Part shown: piece by piece, positions 17,167-25,956 of the stretch | Layout: each line of letters starts with the position of its first letter | Numbering within the stretch: the first letter of the stretch is position 1 | From: Hellea sp. | Lineage (GTDB): Bacteria; Pseudomonadota; Alphaproteobacteria; Caulobacterales; Maricaulaceae | DNA length: 52,219 nucleotides | NCBI GenBank assembly: GCA_020629545.1 | Contig: JAHDDC010000021.1 | Coordinates: 1-52,219, forward strand | Direction: 5' to 3' | Translations under genes and position numbers: made by a program | The notes under the pieces: model-generated | Databases searched by the model: none | The model's input: only the letters and a program-made list of their open reading frames with translations | Told to the model about the DNA's origin: nothing

Positions 17167-18033
17167 CTACACAAATCTGTAAAGATTAGCGAAATAGGCG
17201 TCTTCTAATTTCGGATCGACCTTTTCAAATCCGGTTCCCGGATTGTCATTGGAAATAATACTGACAACAACTTTCTTTTTTCGAAGCCGGGTCGAAAGAA
17301 CCTTATAATCAGCTTTCATTTTTGCGACGTCAGTTTTTTCAACTGTTTTTCGCCACACAGAATCCCCGATTTTTTTGACGATATCTTCAGGATCACCTCG
17401 GGCGACAATTTGGCCCTCGCCCATAATCGCCATATCCGAGCAAATGTCTCGGACATCTTCAACAATATGGGTCGAAAGGATTATGATTTTATCTTCACCG
17501 GCCTCGCTAAGAAGGTCGAGAAATCTTTGTCTCTCCAGAGGATCCAGACCCGCCGTTGGTTCATCAACAATCAGAATTTTCGGATTCCCCAGCAATGCCT
17601 GGGCAACTCCAAAACGTTGACGCATTCCTCCGGAAAACGTGGATACGGCAGCATTTTTCTTATTTGTAAGATTAACTTGTTCCAGCAATGCACTGACCTG
17701 TTCAGCCCGCTGTGATTTGTTAGAAATGCCTTTAAGAACCGCGAGATGATTTAACAGTTTTTCAGCGCTGACCCGTGGATAAACCCCAAAATCCTGAGGG
17801 AGATATCCCAGCGACTTCCGCATAACATCGGGATTGCTGACGATATTTTCTCCCAAATAGGTGATCGTACCTTCATCGGGCTTTTGCAGAGTCGCCAGTG
17901 TCCGCATCAAAGTTGACTTACCGGCACCATTCGGCCCCAATAGACCGAACAATCCAGGCTCTAAATCTAGATTTATATTATTCAGCGCGTGTACGATGCC
18001 AAATCTTTTGTGAACGTTTTTGATCTCAAGCAT
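17167..18033 (-). CDS. ABC transporter ATP-binding protein
   Basis: The 288-aa ATPase shows Walker A GPNGAGKST (about 34-42), the Q-loop region YLPQDFGVYP, signature STFSGGMRQR (about 130), and Walker B ILIVDEPTAGLD (about 155), followed by the switch His in STHIVED. It is a DrrA/CcmA-like exporter ATPase. The last 70 residues form the small C-terminal domain usual in this group. It precedes the permease-M1 fusion by nine bases and must power that protein. GAGGGAT lies about seven bases before the ATG. A perfect inverted repeat 50 bases upstream (18084-18103) may be its operator. Confidence 0.95.
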   Translation of the reverse strand: MLEIKNVHKRFGIVHALNNINLDLEPGLFGLLGPNGAGKSTLMRTLATLQKPDEGTITYLGENIVSNPDVMRKSLGYLPQDFGVYPRVSAEKLLNHLAVLKGISNKSQRAEQVSALLEQVNLTNKKNAAVSTFSGGMRQRFGVAQALLGNPKILIVDEPTAGLDPLERQRFLDLLSEAGEDKIIILSTHIVEDVRDICSDMAIMGEGQIVARGDPEDIVKKIGDSVWRKTVEKTDVAKMKADYKVLSTRLRKKKVVVSIISNDNPGTGFEKVDPKLEDAYFANLYRFV

Positions 18034-18083
18034 GACAATATCCCTCTTTTTAAGGAAACCATAATGCGGATTTATCGTAAATC

Positions 18084-18103
18084 AATATAGAATTATCTAT
18101 ATT
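18084..18103. promoter_or_regulatory. Candidate operator: 8-4-8 inverted repeat upstream of the ABC unit
   Basis: AATATAGA and TCTATATT are perfect inverted arms around ATTA, 50 bases upstream of the ATPase start and 84 bases after ftsY. A/T-rich dyads of this size are bound by GntR/YtrA- or PadR-type repressors that commonly control ABC-2 exporters; no such regulator gene is in this window. Chance occurrence in an AT-rich stretch remains possible. Confidence 0.4.
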
Positions 18104-18187
18104 CGATTATATTCTCGCAATAATTGCCATAAAAACGAGCTTATCGCCAAAAATTAAGGCCACAAACACCTATGAAATGTTGTCGAT

Positions 18188-19954
18188 CTACGCGATGGGT
18201 TTCATCGCATCGGCGACACCAGACAAAGCGGCGGCAAATACCGGCGCCGAGAAATTTTCAAGATCTTCTATGCGCTCACCAATTCCAATCGCGTGAATAG
18301 GGAGCTTGAATTTATCGGATAGAGCGACAAGAACGCCGCCTTTAGCGGTGCCATCAAGCTTGGTCATAATCAGACCCGTTACCCCCGCTGTCGTCTTGAA
18401 AGCTTCCGTCTGTGATAAAGCATTTTGGCCGACAGTCGCGTCCAAAACGAGAATTGAGTGATGGGGCGCGGTTTCATCGAGCTTTTTAATCACCCGGACA
18501 ATTTTTGACAGCTCATCCATAAGTTCTGAGCGGTTCTGCAAGCGACCTGCTGTATCAATCATCAAGACATCATAACCTTCCGTCTTGGCACGCTCCATCG
18601 CGTCATAAACAAGCCCCGCCGCGTCACCGCCCTGTCTTCCAGACATGACAGGTGCTCCGGCGCGATCTCCCCAAACGCGCAATTGTTCATCTGCAGCCGC
18701 CCTGAATGTATCGCCCGCAACGATAAGGACCTTCTTACCTTGATCGGCGAAACGCTTAGCGAACTTGCCTAAAGTCGTGGTTTTGCCTGACCCATTGACC
18801 CCGACGAATAAGACGACTTCGAGCCTGGCCCCTGTCAATTCAAGTGGCTTCTCCAAAGGCGTTAAAATTTCGGCCACGACATCAGCCAGCGCAACCTTAA
18901 TCTCCATATCGGTGACTTCTTTGTCAAACTTGTCCTTGGCCAGAAGTGCCGCGACCTTTGTCGCTGGTCCGACACCGAAATCCGATTGAATAAGCAGATC
19001 TTCAAGATCTTCCAGCGCATCATCGTCCAGTTTTCGTTTATTGAAAACCGCCGTGATATTATCCGACATGCGCGATGTCGATTTCCGCAAGCCATCTGAG
19101 ATCCGTTCCAGAAAGCCCTTTTTCTTTTCCGGAGCAAATGACTCGACCTTATCGGCGGAGACCTGAGCCGCCCTTGCCGCTGCAATCTTTTCGGCTTCGA
19201 GCCTTTCCTGCTCGGCCTTGAGTTCGGCGACGCGAGTCGCTTCAGCCTCAGCTTCGGCCCGACTTGCGGCCTCGCGGGCTTCAGCTTCTCGGGCGGCTTC
19301 TGCTTCACGAGCCTCGCGTTCGGCGTCCTGCTTTTGTTTGAGCTTACGGGCTTCCGCTTCACTCGCTTCTCTCAAAGCTTTCTCTTCGGCTTCGCGGCGG
19401 GCAGCTTCTTCCTTTGCTAACCGCGCAGCCTCTTCAGCTTCAGCCTTTTTCCGCGCTTCTTCTTTGGCTTTGGCTTCTGCCTCGGCCTTTTCCGCCGCTT
19501 CGCGAGCCTTTTTTTCGGCTTCGGCTTTGGCTTTTTTCTCAGCCTCTAGGCGTTCAAGCCGTTCTTTCTCAGCCTGCTCTGCCTTGCGCTTTTCTTCAGC
19601 TTGTCGAGCTAGCTCCGCCTGATGCTCGGCCTCTATCTGCTTTTTCTCTTCCGCCAATCTTTTGGCGGCTTCGACGTCATGTTTTGCCTGGGCTTCGGCC
19701 CTTGCTTTTTCCTCGGCTTCGAGGCGGGCTTTTTCATCGGCGTCAACCTCTTCAACAATGCCGGAAGCCACATCTTGTTCACGCGCGGATTTAAGCGCGG
19801 CCGCGTTAATCGCGGCCATGCGAGCCGCCATTTGCTCATCAACTAGCTTTTGTTTAGCTGCGCGCTCAGCAGCTTCTTCGGCCTGTTTATCCTCTTTGGA
19901 TTTTCCGCCGAATAGCTTTTTGAGAAAGCCCTTTTTCTTTTTTTCTTCAGCCAT
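18188..19954 (-). CDS. ftsY: Signal recognition particle receptor FtsY
   Basis: FtsY docks ribosome-SRP complexes at the inner membrane and hydrolyses GTP with Ffh. The 588-aa protein has a 280-residue N-terminal A domain, almost entirely Ala, Glu, Lys and Arg and predicted to be a long charged helix, followed by the NG domain. GTPase motifs are [37 protein letters not shown] and [10 protein letters not shown]. The start at 19954 gives the usual FtsY opening [13 protein letters not shown], with AGGACGAG upstream; longer frames add only 9 or 19 unsupported residues. It overlaps the end of mtaB by eight bases, so the two are translationally coupled. Confidence 0.97.
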   Translation of the reverse strand: MAEEKKKKGFLKKLFGGKSKEDKQAEEAAERAAKQKLVDEQMAARMAAINAAALKSAREQDVASGIVEEVDADEKARLEAEEKARAEAQAKHDVEAAKRLAEEKKQIEAEHQAELARQAEEKRKAEQAEKERLERLEAEKKAKAEAEKKAREAAEKAEAEAKAKEEARKKAEAEEAARLAKEEAARREAEEKALREASEAEARKLKQKQDAEREAREAEAAREAEAREAASRAEAEAEATRVAELKAEQERLEAEKIAAARAAQVSADKVESFAPEKKKGFLERISDGLRKSTSRMSDNITAVFNKRKLDDDALEDLEDLLIQSDFGVGPATKVAALLAKDKFDKEVTDMEIKVALADVVAEILTPLEKPLELTGARLEVVLFVGVNGSGKTTTLGKFAKRFADQGKKVLIVAGDTFRAAADEQLRVWGDRAGAPVMSGRQGGDAAGLVYDAMERAKTEGYDVLMIDTAGRLQNRSELMDELSKIVRVIKKLDETAPHHSILVLDATVGQNALSQTEAFKTTAGVTGLIMTKLDGTAKGGVLVALSDKFKLPIHAIGIGERIEDLENFSAPVFAAALSGVADAMKPIA

Positions 19955-21242
19955 TGACGACTCGTCCTGTTGCGTGTTCGCCGTCATAACCTGTGAGCTG
20001 CACATTTGCAAAGGCGCCGGCTACCGGCGGATTATCGACCTTTACCAATGTAAAATCAGCTAAACGGCCTAGGCCTGTTGCCTCAAACAAAGCCAAGTCC
20101 TGCTGGTTTTGACGCGATAGAATATGGTCGCGCTTAACCGTCTCCCCTGCCTGGCGTAAAATTCTAGCCCGTTCCTTGATAATATTGCCCTTAACCGCTG
20201 GCATTTTCGCAGCCGGAGTTCCTTCGCGCGCCGAATAGGGAAACACATGGAGCCATGGAATCCCAATCTCCGAAATGATTTTGCGAGAATTTTCAAACAT
20301 AGATTCATCCTCGGTTGGAAAACCTGCGATCATATCAGCGCCAAACGTAAATTCTGGACGCGCCGCCTGCAAACGCTGGCACAGATCAATAGCATCCTGC
20401 CGGCTATGGCGACGCTTCATCCGTTTCAGAATCATATCATCCCCGGCCTGCAAAGACAGGTGCAGGTAAGGCGTCATTCGTGTCTGTGTTGTTAAAGCCT
20501 CGAAAAGCGCCTCATCAATTTCAGCGGGATCAATAGAGGATAGCCGAAGACGCCGAAGTTCCGGTACGAGCTTGAGCACGCGGCGCACCAAATCTCCCAA
20601 AGGCGGCGCGCCGGGAAGGTCCTGCCCCCAAGACGAAAGATCAACTCCCGTTAAAACCACTTCTCCAAACCCTTGATCGACGAGTGATTTGACATGCGCG
20701 ACGACTTCTCCGGCCGGAACCGATCGGGCCACGCCACGGCCATAGGGGATAATGCAGAATGTGCATCGATGATCACACCCATTTTGAACCTGCAAGAAGG
20801 CGCGGGTTCGGCTTTGCGACTTCTCATCCGGCCGGTTTCCACCGGAAATAAGCTGCGGCGCGGTTTCGCGCACGGACATGATATCATTGACTTTAATCTT
20901 TGCCCCGCCCAGCAAATGTTCGGGGTCAAAACTCGTGGCATGCATTTTTTCTTCATTGCCGATGACTCGATCAACTTCAGGCATATTGGCAAACATTTTT
21001 GGATCAATCTGCGCGGCACATCCCGTGACAATAATCCTGGCATCGGGATTATTCTTTTTGGCTTTTCGAACTTCGTAGCGCGATTGACGAACCGCTTCAT
21101 TGGTGACAGCACACGTATTGATAAAAATAGCGTTTTTGATTCCTGCATCTCGGGCATGGCCAGCCATCACATCGCTTTCATAAGCGTTGAGACGGCACCC
21201 CAAGGTTATCACCTTACTGCTATTTGTTTCGGATTCATCCAT
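19947..21242 (-). CDS. mtaB: tRNA ms2t6A methylthiotransferase MtaB
   Basis: MtaB is a radical-SAM enzyme that adds a methylthio group to t6A at position 37 of tRNAs reading ANN codons. The 431-aa protein has the N-terminal methylthiotransferase domain with Cys in TLGCRLN, NTCAV and VTGCAAQ (auxiliary Fe-S cluster) and the radical-SAM motif CDHRCTFC (about 154-161). The C-terminal TRAM region is short. LNAYESD after the first Cys separates MtaB from MiaB. It precedes ftsY with an eight-base overlap and diverges from a methyltransferase gene 66 bases away. No clear Shine-Dalgarno sequence is seen before the ATG. Confidence 0.95.
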   Translation of the reverse strand: MDESETNSSKVITLGCRLNAYESDVMAGHARDAGIKNAIFINTCAVTNEAVRQSRYEVRKAKKNNPDARIIVTGCAAQIDPKMFANMPEVDRVIGNEEKMHATSFDPEHLLGGAKIKVNDIMSVRETAPQLISGGNRPDEKSQSRTRAFLQVQNGCDHRCTFCIIPYGRGVARSVPAGEVVAHVKSLVDQGFGEVVLTGVDLSSWGQDLPGAPPLGDLVRRVLKLVPELRRLRLSSIDPAEIDEALFEALTTQTRMTPYLHLSLQAGDDMILKRMKRRHSRQDAIDLCQRLQAARPEFTFGADMIAGFPTEDESMFENSRKIISEIGIPWLHVFPYSAREGTPAAKMPAVKGNIIKERARILRQAGETVKRDHILSRQNQQDLALFEATGLGRLADFTLVKVDNPPVAGAFANVQLTGYDGEHATGRVVNG

Positions 21243-21308
21243 TGCGGGCTATGTGGCCCTACATGTCGCTATGGTCAAGGGAGCCCAACTGGTTTACATA
21301 GAAGTGAT

Positions 21309-22118
21309 ATGAAATCGCGACTCAAACAATTAGTGCCCCTAGCGATTCGCCAAGAGATAAAACGGCAGATATGGCGCCGGGAAGATCGGAAAAATCCGAT
21401 TACCGCGGAGCGTGTGCCGCCGCGAGCCGAAACCTTCATTGGCGGCGGCGATTTTATCTATGTGGGTGACGAGTTCTTTAAGGTTCTTCGGCGTCATGGA
21501 TTGACACCGGACATGGATGTACTTGATGTCGGGTGCGGTCAGGGGCGAATGGCCAGACCCCTAGCTGGCTTTCTGAATAACGGAAGCTATTCAGGCTTCG
21601 ATATTGTTAAGCCGGGTATTGACTGGTGTAATGAGCATTACGCAGATTTACCCAATTTCAAATTTGAACACGTTCCGATTTACAATAAACGCTATAATAA
21701 AAAAGGGCATATCAAAGCCTCAGAATTCGTGTTTCCATATAAAGATGACAGTTTCGATATTGTGTTTTTAACCTCGGTATTCACCCATATGTTTGCCAAG
21801 GACATCGAGAATTATCTCAGCGAAATTGCCCGTGTCCTGAAGCCTGGTGGCAAAAGCCTAATTACATGGTTCATCCTTAATGACCAAAGTCGTGCCGCGC
21901 AGAATCCCTATTATGATTTTGCCTTTGATTATGACGAGGTCAGTAAAACGACTACACCCAGACGGCCCGAAGCCGCGATCGCATTTGATGAAGACTATCT
22001 CAAAAAATTATATGCCGACAAGAATTTGAAAATTTCATCGACTGAATATGGATTCTGGGCCAAACCCGACAGCGAACACGAAATGCAAGATTTAATTATC
22101 GGCACCAAGCCCACTTGA
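21309..22118 (+). CDS. Class I SAM-dependent methyltransferase
   Basis: The 269-aa protein has a methyltransferase type-11/25 fold: motif I VLDVGCGQGRMARPLAG (about 75-91), an acidic residue after strand 2 in SGFDIVKPG, the post-motif block DSFDIVFLTSVFTHM, and motif III ARVLKPGGKSLITWF. N-terminal residues 1-40 are basic. The target is unknown; small molecules or cell-surface sugars are typical for this group. It is inserted on the plus strand between dapF and mtaB, which are both on the minus strand and often adjacent in relatives, and its 3' end converges on dapF with a 13-base gap. The long frame running upstream to 20694 is antisense to mtaB and rejected. Confidence 0.88.
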   Translation: MKSRLKQLVPLAIRQEIKRQIWRREDRKNPITAERVPPRAETFIGGGDFIYVGDEFFKVLRRHGLTPDMDVLDVGCGQGRMARPLAGFLNNGSYSGFDIVKPGIDWCNEHYADLPNFKFEHVPIYNKRYNKKGHIKASEFVFPYKDDSFDIVFLTSVFTHMFAKDIENYLSEIARVLKPGGKSLITWFILNDQSRAAQNPYYDFAFDYDEVSKTTTPRRPEAAIAFDEDYLKKLYADKNLKISSTEYGFWAKPDSEHEMQDLIIGTKPT

Positions 22119-22131
22119 ACATCGGGAAGCG

Positions 22132-22971
22132 TTAAACATCAACCTCACGCTCAAGTTCAACCGGCCCTGTCATAATGACATGGTTATCTGCCTCTCTCCA
22201 CTCAATCCAGAGTGTTCCGCCATCAACTTCGACCTCAACCTTTCGGCCTGTTCGGCTCTGACGAACCGCGGCCACAACAGCCGCGCAAGCTCCAGTTCCG
22301 CAGGCTAGCGTCATGCCAACCCCCCGCTCCCAGACTTTCAGGCGCATTTTTTCTGAACTGTCCACCCGGGCAAAACCGACATTGGCCTGCTCGGGGAAAA
22401 GCGGGTGAAATTCAATCATTGGCCCGACCTTTTCCGGGCGCGCTTTCTCGAAATCTTCAACAAAAAAAACGCAGTGCGGATTTCCCATGCTAACGGCCCC
22501 GGGATTTGATAAAACAGGGTTATCAATCGGACCGACTTTCACATCGATATGATGAGTATGCATAGCCTCAGCGAGAGGGACCTGTTCCCAATCAAGTCGG
22601 GGCGGCCCCATGTCAACGGCAATCTGAAATGGTCCGGTTTGTTTACATTTTAACAAACCGGCTTTGGTTTGCAGAACCATATTTGTTGCCTCTTGATCCC
22701 GTAGATAAAGCCACGCCATACAGCGTGTCGCATTTCCGCAGGCATCGACCTCAAACCCTTTCTGATTCCAAATTTCCATAAAGGCATGAGCGGATGGATC
22801 TTTAGGCTTACGAAGCACAATAACTTGATCTGCACCTTTGGGTCCCATGGTCGAACTTCCAGGTTTGGCCAATGCAATCACACGCGCCTCATTCAGCGCA
22901 AAACCCGGATTGTCCCGCGCATCAAAAACCGCAAAGCGGTTTCCGGCACCATTCATGATCAAAAATTTCAT
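22132..22971 (-). CDS. dapF: Diaminopimelate epimerase
   Basis: DapF converts LL- to meso-diaminopimelate for lysine and peptidoglycan synthesis. The 279-aa protein carries both catalytic Cys in their motifs: DACGNATRC (about residue 77) and ACGTGACAA (about residue 227), plus NPHCVFF. The N-terminal MNGAGNRF replaces the usual GLGNDF, and the loop around MGPKGADQ is longer than usual, so it is a diverged but probably active member. It probably shared a transcript with mtaB and ftsY before the methyltransferase was placed between them; now it has its own upstream region, facing the S9 peptidase gene across 77 bases. Confidence 0.95.
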   Translation of the reverse strand: MKFLIMNGAGNRFAVFDARDNPGFALNEARVIALAKPGSSTMGPKGADQVIVLRKPKDPSAHAFMEIWNQKGFEVDACGNATRCMAWLYLRDQEATNMVLQTKAGLLKCKQTGPFQIAVDMGPPRLDWEQVPLAEAMHTHHIDVKVGPIDNPVLSNPGAVSMGNPHCVFFVEDFEKARPEKVGPMIEFHPLFPEQANVGFARVDSSEKMRLKVWERGVGMTLACGTGACAAVVAAVRQSRTGRKVEVEVDGGTLWIEWREADNHVIMTGPVELEREVDV

Positions 22972-23048
22972 AGGCGGGATATAGGGGTACTTGCACCCCG
23001 GCGCAATCTGCGCTTTGATAGGACGGTAAATAATTAGATTGGATTGTC

Positions 23049-25265
23049 ATGACTACGACCAAATTTTTGTCGGCCCTTTTGCTGGGAAGCGCGCTTGTAC
23101 TTGCGGGATGCAGCGAGAACGGATCGAAAACCGAAACAACAAAAACGGAAATTAAAAACACTGTGGAAAAAGCCAAGGACGCTATGCCTTCAAAACATAA
23201 AGGCGCAAGCAAAGCGCTCAACTATTCAGACGCTGGTAAAACCGATGACGATCATATCTGGCTTGAAGACGTCGAGGGCGAAGAAGCTCTAGCGAAAGTC
23301 AAAGCCTGGAATAAGGCCAGTGAACCCCGCATGAGAGGCGAGTTATTTACCGCCATAAAATCTGACTTATTGAAGATTTACAACTCCCCCGAAAAGATCC
23401 CTTATATTTCCTACCGCAATGGCCAAGCCCATAACTTTTGGCAGGACGAAACCCATGTAAAAGGGATTTGGCGAAAAACAACTCTGGACAGCTATGCAAC
23501 GGGCAATCCGGCCTGGGAAACAGTGCTCGATGTCGACGCGCTTGCGGCCAAAGAAAAAAAGAACTGGGTCTATAAAGGCAATAACTGCCTTGCACCGGTT
23601 TACGAACGTTGCATTGTTAATTTGTCCAATGGCGGTAAAGACGCCGTCGAGCGCCGCGAGTTTAATGCCCGGACCGGCAAATTCATAAGAAATGGATTTA
23701 AGCTACCGGAGTCTAAGGGCGGAACAACTTGGCTCGACAGAGATCATTTGATCATTGGGGTTGATTTTGGTGAAGGCACCATGACCGATTCCGGATATCC
23801 GATGATTTCGAAGCTTTGGAAAAGAGGCACGCCTTTATCTGAGGCCAGAGAGCTCATGCGCGGCGAAAAAACCGACGTCGGTATTTGGCCCGCAACGATC
23901 AAAAATGCCAAAGGCAAAGACGAAATCTTCATTGTTCGATCAAAAACCTTTTATACGTCAGAATATTTCTGGATACCCCAAACTGGTGAGAACGCCTTTA
24001 AGCCGGTCAAAATGCCAATTCCGGAAAAAAGCGGCCCAAGCGGCCAGTTTAAAGGGCATGTCCTGCTATTCCTACAGGAAGATTGGCGTGATCATAAGAC
24101 CGGTTCGGTCGTGTCGTTCGGAATTAATGACTTTATGCAGGACGGGAAAATTGATCGTATCATAAAGGTTTTTGAACCCAATGAGCGACAATCCATCAAT
24201 AATATTGGCATCACGAAAGACGCGGTCTTGATGAGTGTCTCTGAAAATGTGGCCTCAACAGCATTTGCCTATGATTTTAAAGAAGGGAAATGGACGGCCA
24301 CGAAACTTGACCTACCCGAAAACGGAACCATTTCCATTGGCTCAACTAATGAAAAGGAATCCATTGCGTTTATCAATACTGAGAGCTTCCTTGAGCCTGA
24401 TACACTTTGGACTATCAACACGTCCGATATGAATATTAGTAAAGCGCGGTCTTTGCCCAACTGGTTTGACTCAGATTCCATGGTATCAGAACAGAAATTC
24501 GTCGCGTCGACTGACGGAACAAAAATTCCCTATTTTGTAGTTCGCCAGAAAAACACGCAGATGAACGGAAAGAATCCTACGCTTCTATACGGCTATGGCG
24601 GTTTTGAAGTGTCAATTAACCCGTCTTATAGCTCCTCAGTCGGTAAGGCCTGGGTTGAACGCGGCGGCGTCTATGTTTCCGCCAATATCCGGGGCGGCGG
24701 TGAGTTTGGGCCAAAATGGCATCAGGCGGGCCTGAAAACCAAACGCCAAATCATCTATGATGACTTCATCTCCGTCGCTGAAGATTTGATCAGCTCTGGG
24801 ATAACCAGCCCCGAACATCTCGGAACCCACGGACGATCCAATGGCGGTCTTTTAATGGGCGTCATGTTCACCCAAAGACCGGATCTATTTAACGCAGTTG
24901 CCATTGGCGTCCCGCTTTTGGATATGAAACGCTATGATAAATTACTCGCCGGTGCCTCTTGGGTCGGAGAATATGGTGATCCGGACGATAAAGGCGCAGA
25001 AGGCGCATTTATTCGCAATCTGTCACCATACCATAATATTGATAAAGACGGGACATACCCAGTGCCCTATATCTATACCTCCACCAAGGATGACCGGGTC
25101 CATCCCGGACATGCGCGCAAGTTTGCGCAACGCCTAGAAGATTACGGCTTTGATTTCCTCTATTATGAAAATATTGATGGAGGTCATGCGGGCGGTGCCA
25201 ACCTTGAAGAGCTCGCCCGTCGAGACGCTCTGGTTTACGCTTACTTTCACGAAGCCTTGAAGTAA
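23049..25265 (+). CDS. Prolyl oligopeptidase (S9A) family lipoprotein
   Basis: This 738-aa serine peptidase begins with a lipoprotein signal (LVLAGC lipobox, Cys 20), so it is likely anchored in the periplasm or outer membrane. A beta-propeller fills the region to about residue 470, followed by the alpha/beta-hydrolase domain. The catalytic Ser is in HGRSNGG (about 595), Asp in STKDDRVHPG (about 680) and His in GGHAGG (about 710). GYGGFEVSINPSYS is a family block that forms the oxyanion region. The family cleaves short peptides after proline, or other residues in relatives. A strong terminator follows at 25283-25312. The region after the lipobox is lysine-rich and low in complexity. Confidence 0.94.
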   Translation: MTTTKFLSALLLGSALVLAGCSENGSKTETTKTEIKNTVEKAKDAMPSKHKGASKALNYSDAGKTDDDHIWLEDVEGEEALAKVKAWNKASEPRMRGELFTAIKSDLLKIYNSPEKIPYISYRNGQAHNFWQDETHVKGIWRKTTLDSYATGNPAWETVLDVDALAAKEKKNWVYKGNNCLAPVYERCIVNLSNGGKDAVERREFNARTGKFIRNGFKLPESKGGTTWLDRDHLIIGVDFGEGTMTDSGYPMISKLWKRGTPLSEARELMRGEKTDVGIWPATIKNAKGKDEIFIVRSKTFYTSEYFWIPQTGENAFKPVKMPIPEKSGPSGQFKGHVLLFLQEDWRDHKTGSVVSFGINDFMQDGKIDRIIKVFEPNERQSINNIGITKDAVLMSVSENVASTAFAYDFKEGKWTATKLDLPENGTISIGSTNEKESIAFINTESFLEPDTLWTINTSDMNISKARSLPNWFDSDSMVSEQKFVASTDGTKIPYFVVRQKNTQMNGKNPTLLYGYGGFEVSINPSYSSSVGKAWVERGGVYVSANIRGGGEFGPKWHQAGLKTKRQIIYDDFISVAEDLISSGITSPEHLGTHGRSNGGLLMGVMFTQRPDLFNAVAIGVPLLDMKRYDKLLAGASWVGEYGDPDDKGAEGAFIRNLSPYHNIDKDGTYPVPYIYTSTKDDRVHPGHARKFAQRLEDYGFDFLYYENIDGGHAGGANLEELARRDALVYAYFHEALK

Positions 25266-25282
25266 ATCAGCTCTTAGTCATA

Positions 25283-25312
25283 AAAAACCCCGCTCAAAAG
25301 AGCGGGGTTTTT
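25283..25312. terminator. Bidirectional intrinsic terminator
   Basis: A thirteen-pair stem, AAAAACCCCGCTC/GAGCGGGGTTTTT, with loop AAAA has T tracts on both strands. It ends the S9 peptidase transcript (stop at 25265) and lies 20 bases after the stop of the opposite-strand repeat fragment (25333). Confidence 0.9.
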
Positions 25313-25332
25313 CAGTCTCGCATATTAAAATA

Positions 25333-25572
25333 CTAGGCGATCAATAGATCATTAGCTGTAAGTTCAATGGCTTGTTGCAAAGAATACCATTGACCGTCGC
25401 CGCCAAACCAGAAGCCGTCAATATCGGTGAGGGTATCTGTCCCTTCGGCATGGCTGACCGTGTAACTACCATCACCGTTAGCGAAGATCGCGCCTTTTTT
25501 GCTGTTGATATGAAGCAACGACGAAATATCATCTTGAAAGCTTCGGTAATCGATTGCCGCTGGTTTCGGCAC
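25333..25572 (-). pseudogene. Orphan FWF/WYS repeat fragment, related to the RTX-type protein at 951-3092
   Basis: The reading frame encodes 79 residues whose last 50 match one unit of the RTX-type protein: NGDGSYTVSHAEGTDTL, DIDGFWFGGDGQWYS, then a short tail. The only possible start is GTG at 25572 with no ribosome-binding site; the frame stays open further upstream with no start to a TAG near 25660. It lacks the calcium-binding repeats and the DUF2891-like part. It ends next to the bidirectional terminator, as a real gene 3' end would. It could be the 3' remnant of a deleted RTX gene or a very small secreted protein; I favour a remnant. Confidence 0.55.
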
Positions 25573-25956
25573 GTTTGAGATTATGCAGGCGCTTTGTGTG
25601 TTTTCAAATACACAAAACTCTTTGGTTTTAATTTCAGCGAATGCTAGGCTTAAGGCCTATGACATTCGGACTGACACTCAATATCACGGAAACCAACAAA
25701 CTAACTCTTCGAAATTTATAAACGTAACTCAGATGAATTGGCGCAACTTTTTTGACACTTTAGCGCTTACGAGAATTATTGAACAGCGGGTTTTTCAAAA
25801 CTTGGTTCAACTTAAATTTTTTATACAAAATGGCAGGCATTTGTCTCCATCACATTCATGAATATTTTTGACCCAAAATTTAAATAATATTACGATCGAG
25901 GAAATTGTTGACGACCAACACAGTAGATAGTATTTGAGATCACTAGTGAACTAAAT
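25573..25956. other. AT-rich intergenic stretch
   Basis: No gene with a credible start and ribosome-binding site was seen on either strand. An imperfect inverted repeat TTTGTGT/ACACAAA lies around 25599-25622. The base composition is more AT-rich than in the flanking housekeeping genes, and the stretch leads into a lipoprotein gene of similar composition. Confidence 0.4.

Noticed and set aside
19218-19842. Long open frames antisense to ftsY, rich in Ala, Ser and Leu
   Set aside because: They arise from the codon bias of the Ala/Glu/Lys/Arg-rich A domain of ftsY and have no start signals or homology.
20694-21308. Upstream extension of the methyltransferase reading frame
   Set aside because: It is antisense to the conserved mtaB gene and has no ribosome-binding site or family match; the methyltransferase start at 21309 fits the domain boundary.
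25583-25861. A 92-codon plus-strand frame in the AT-rich gap
   Set aside because: No ribosome-binding site, no recognisable peptide and low complexity; treated as noncoding.
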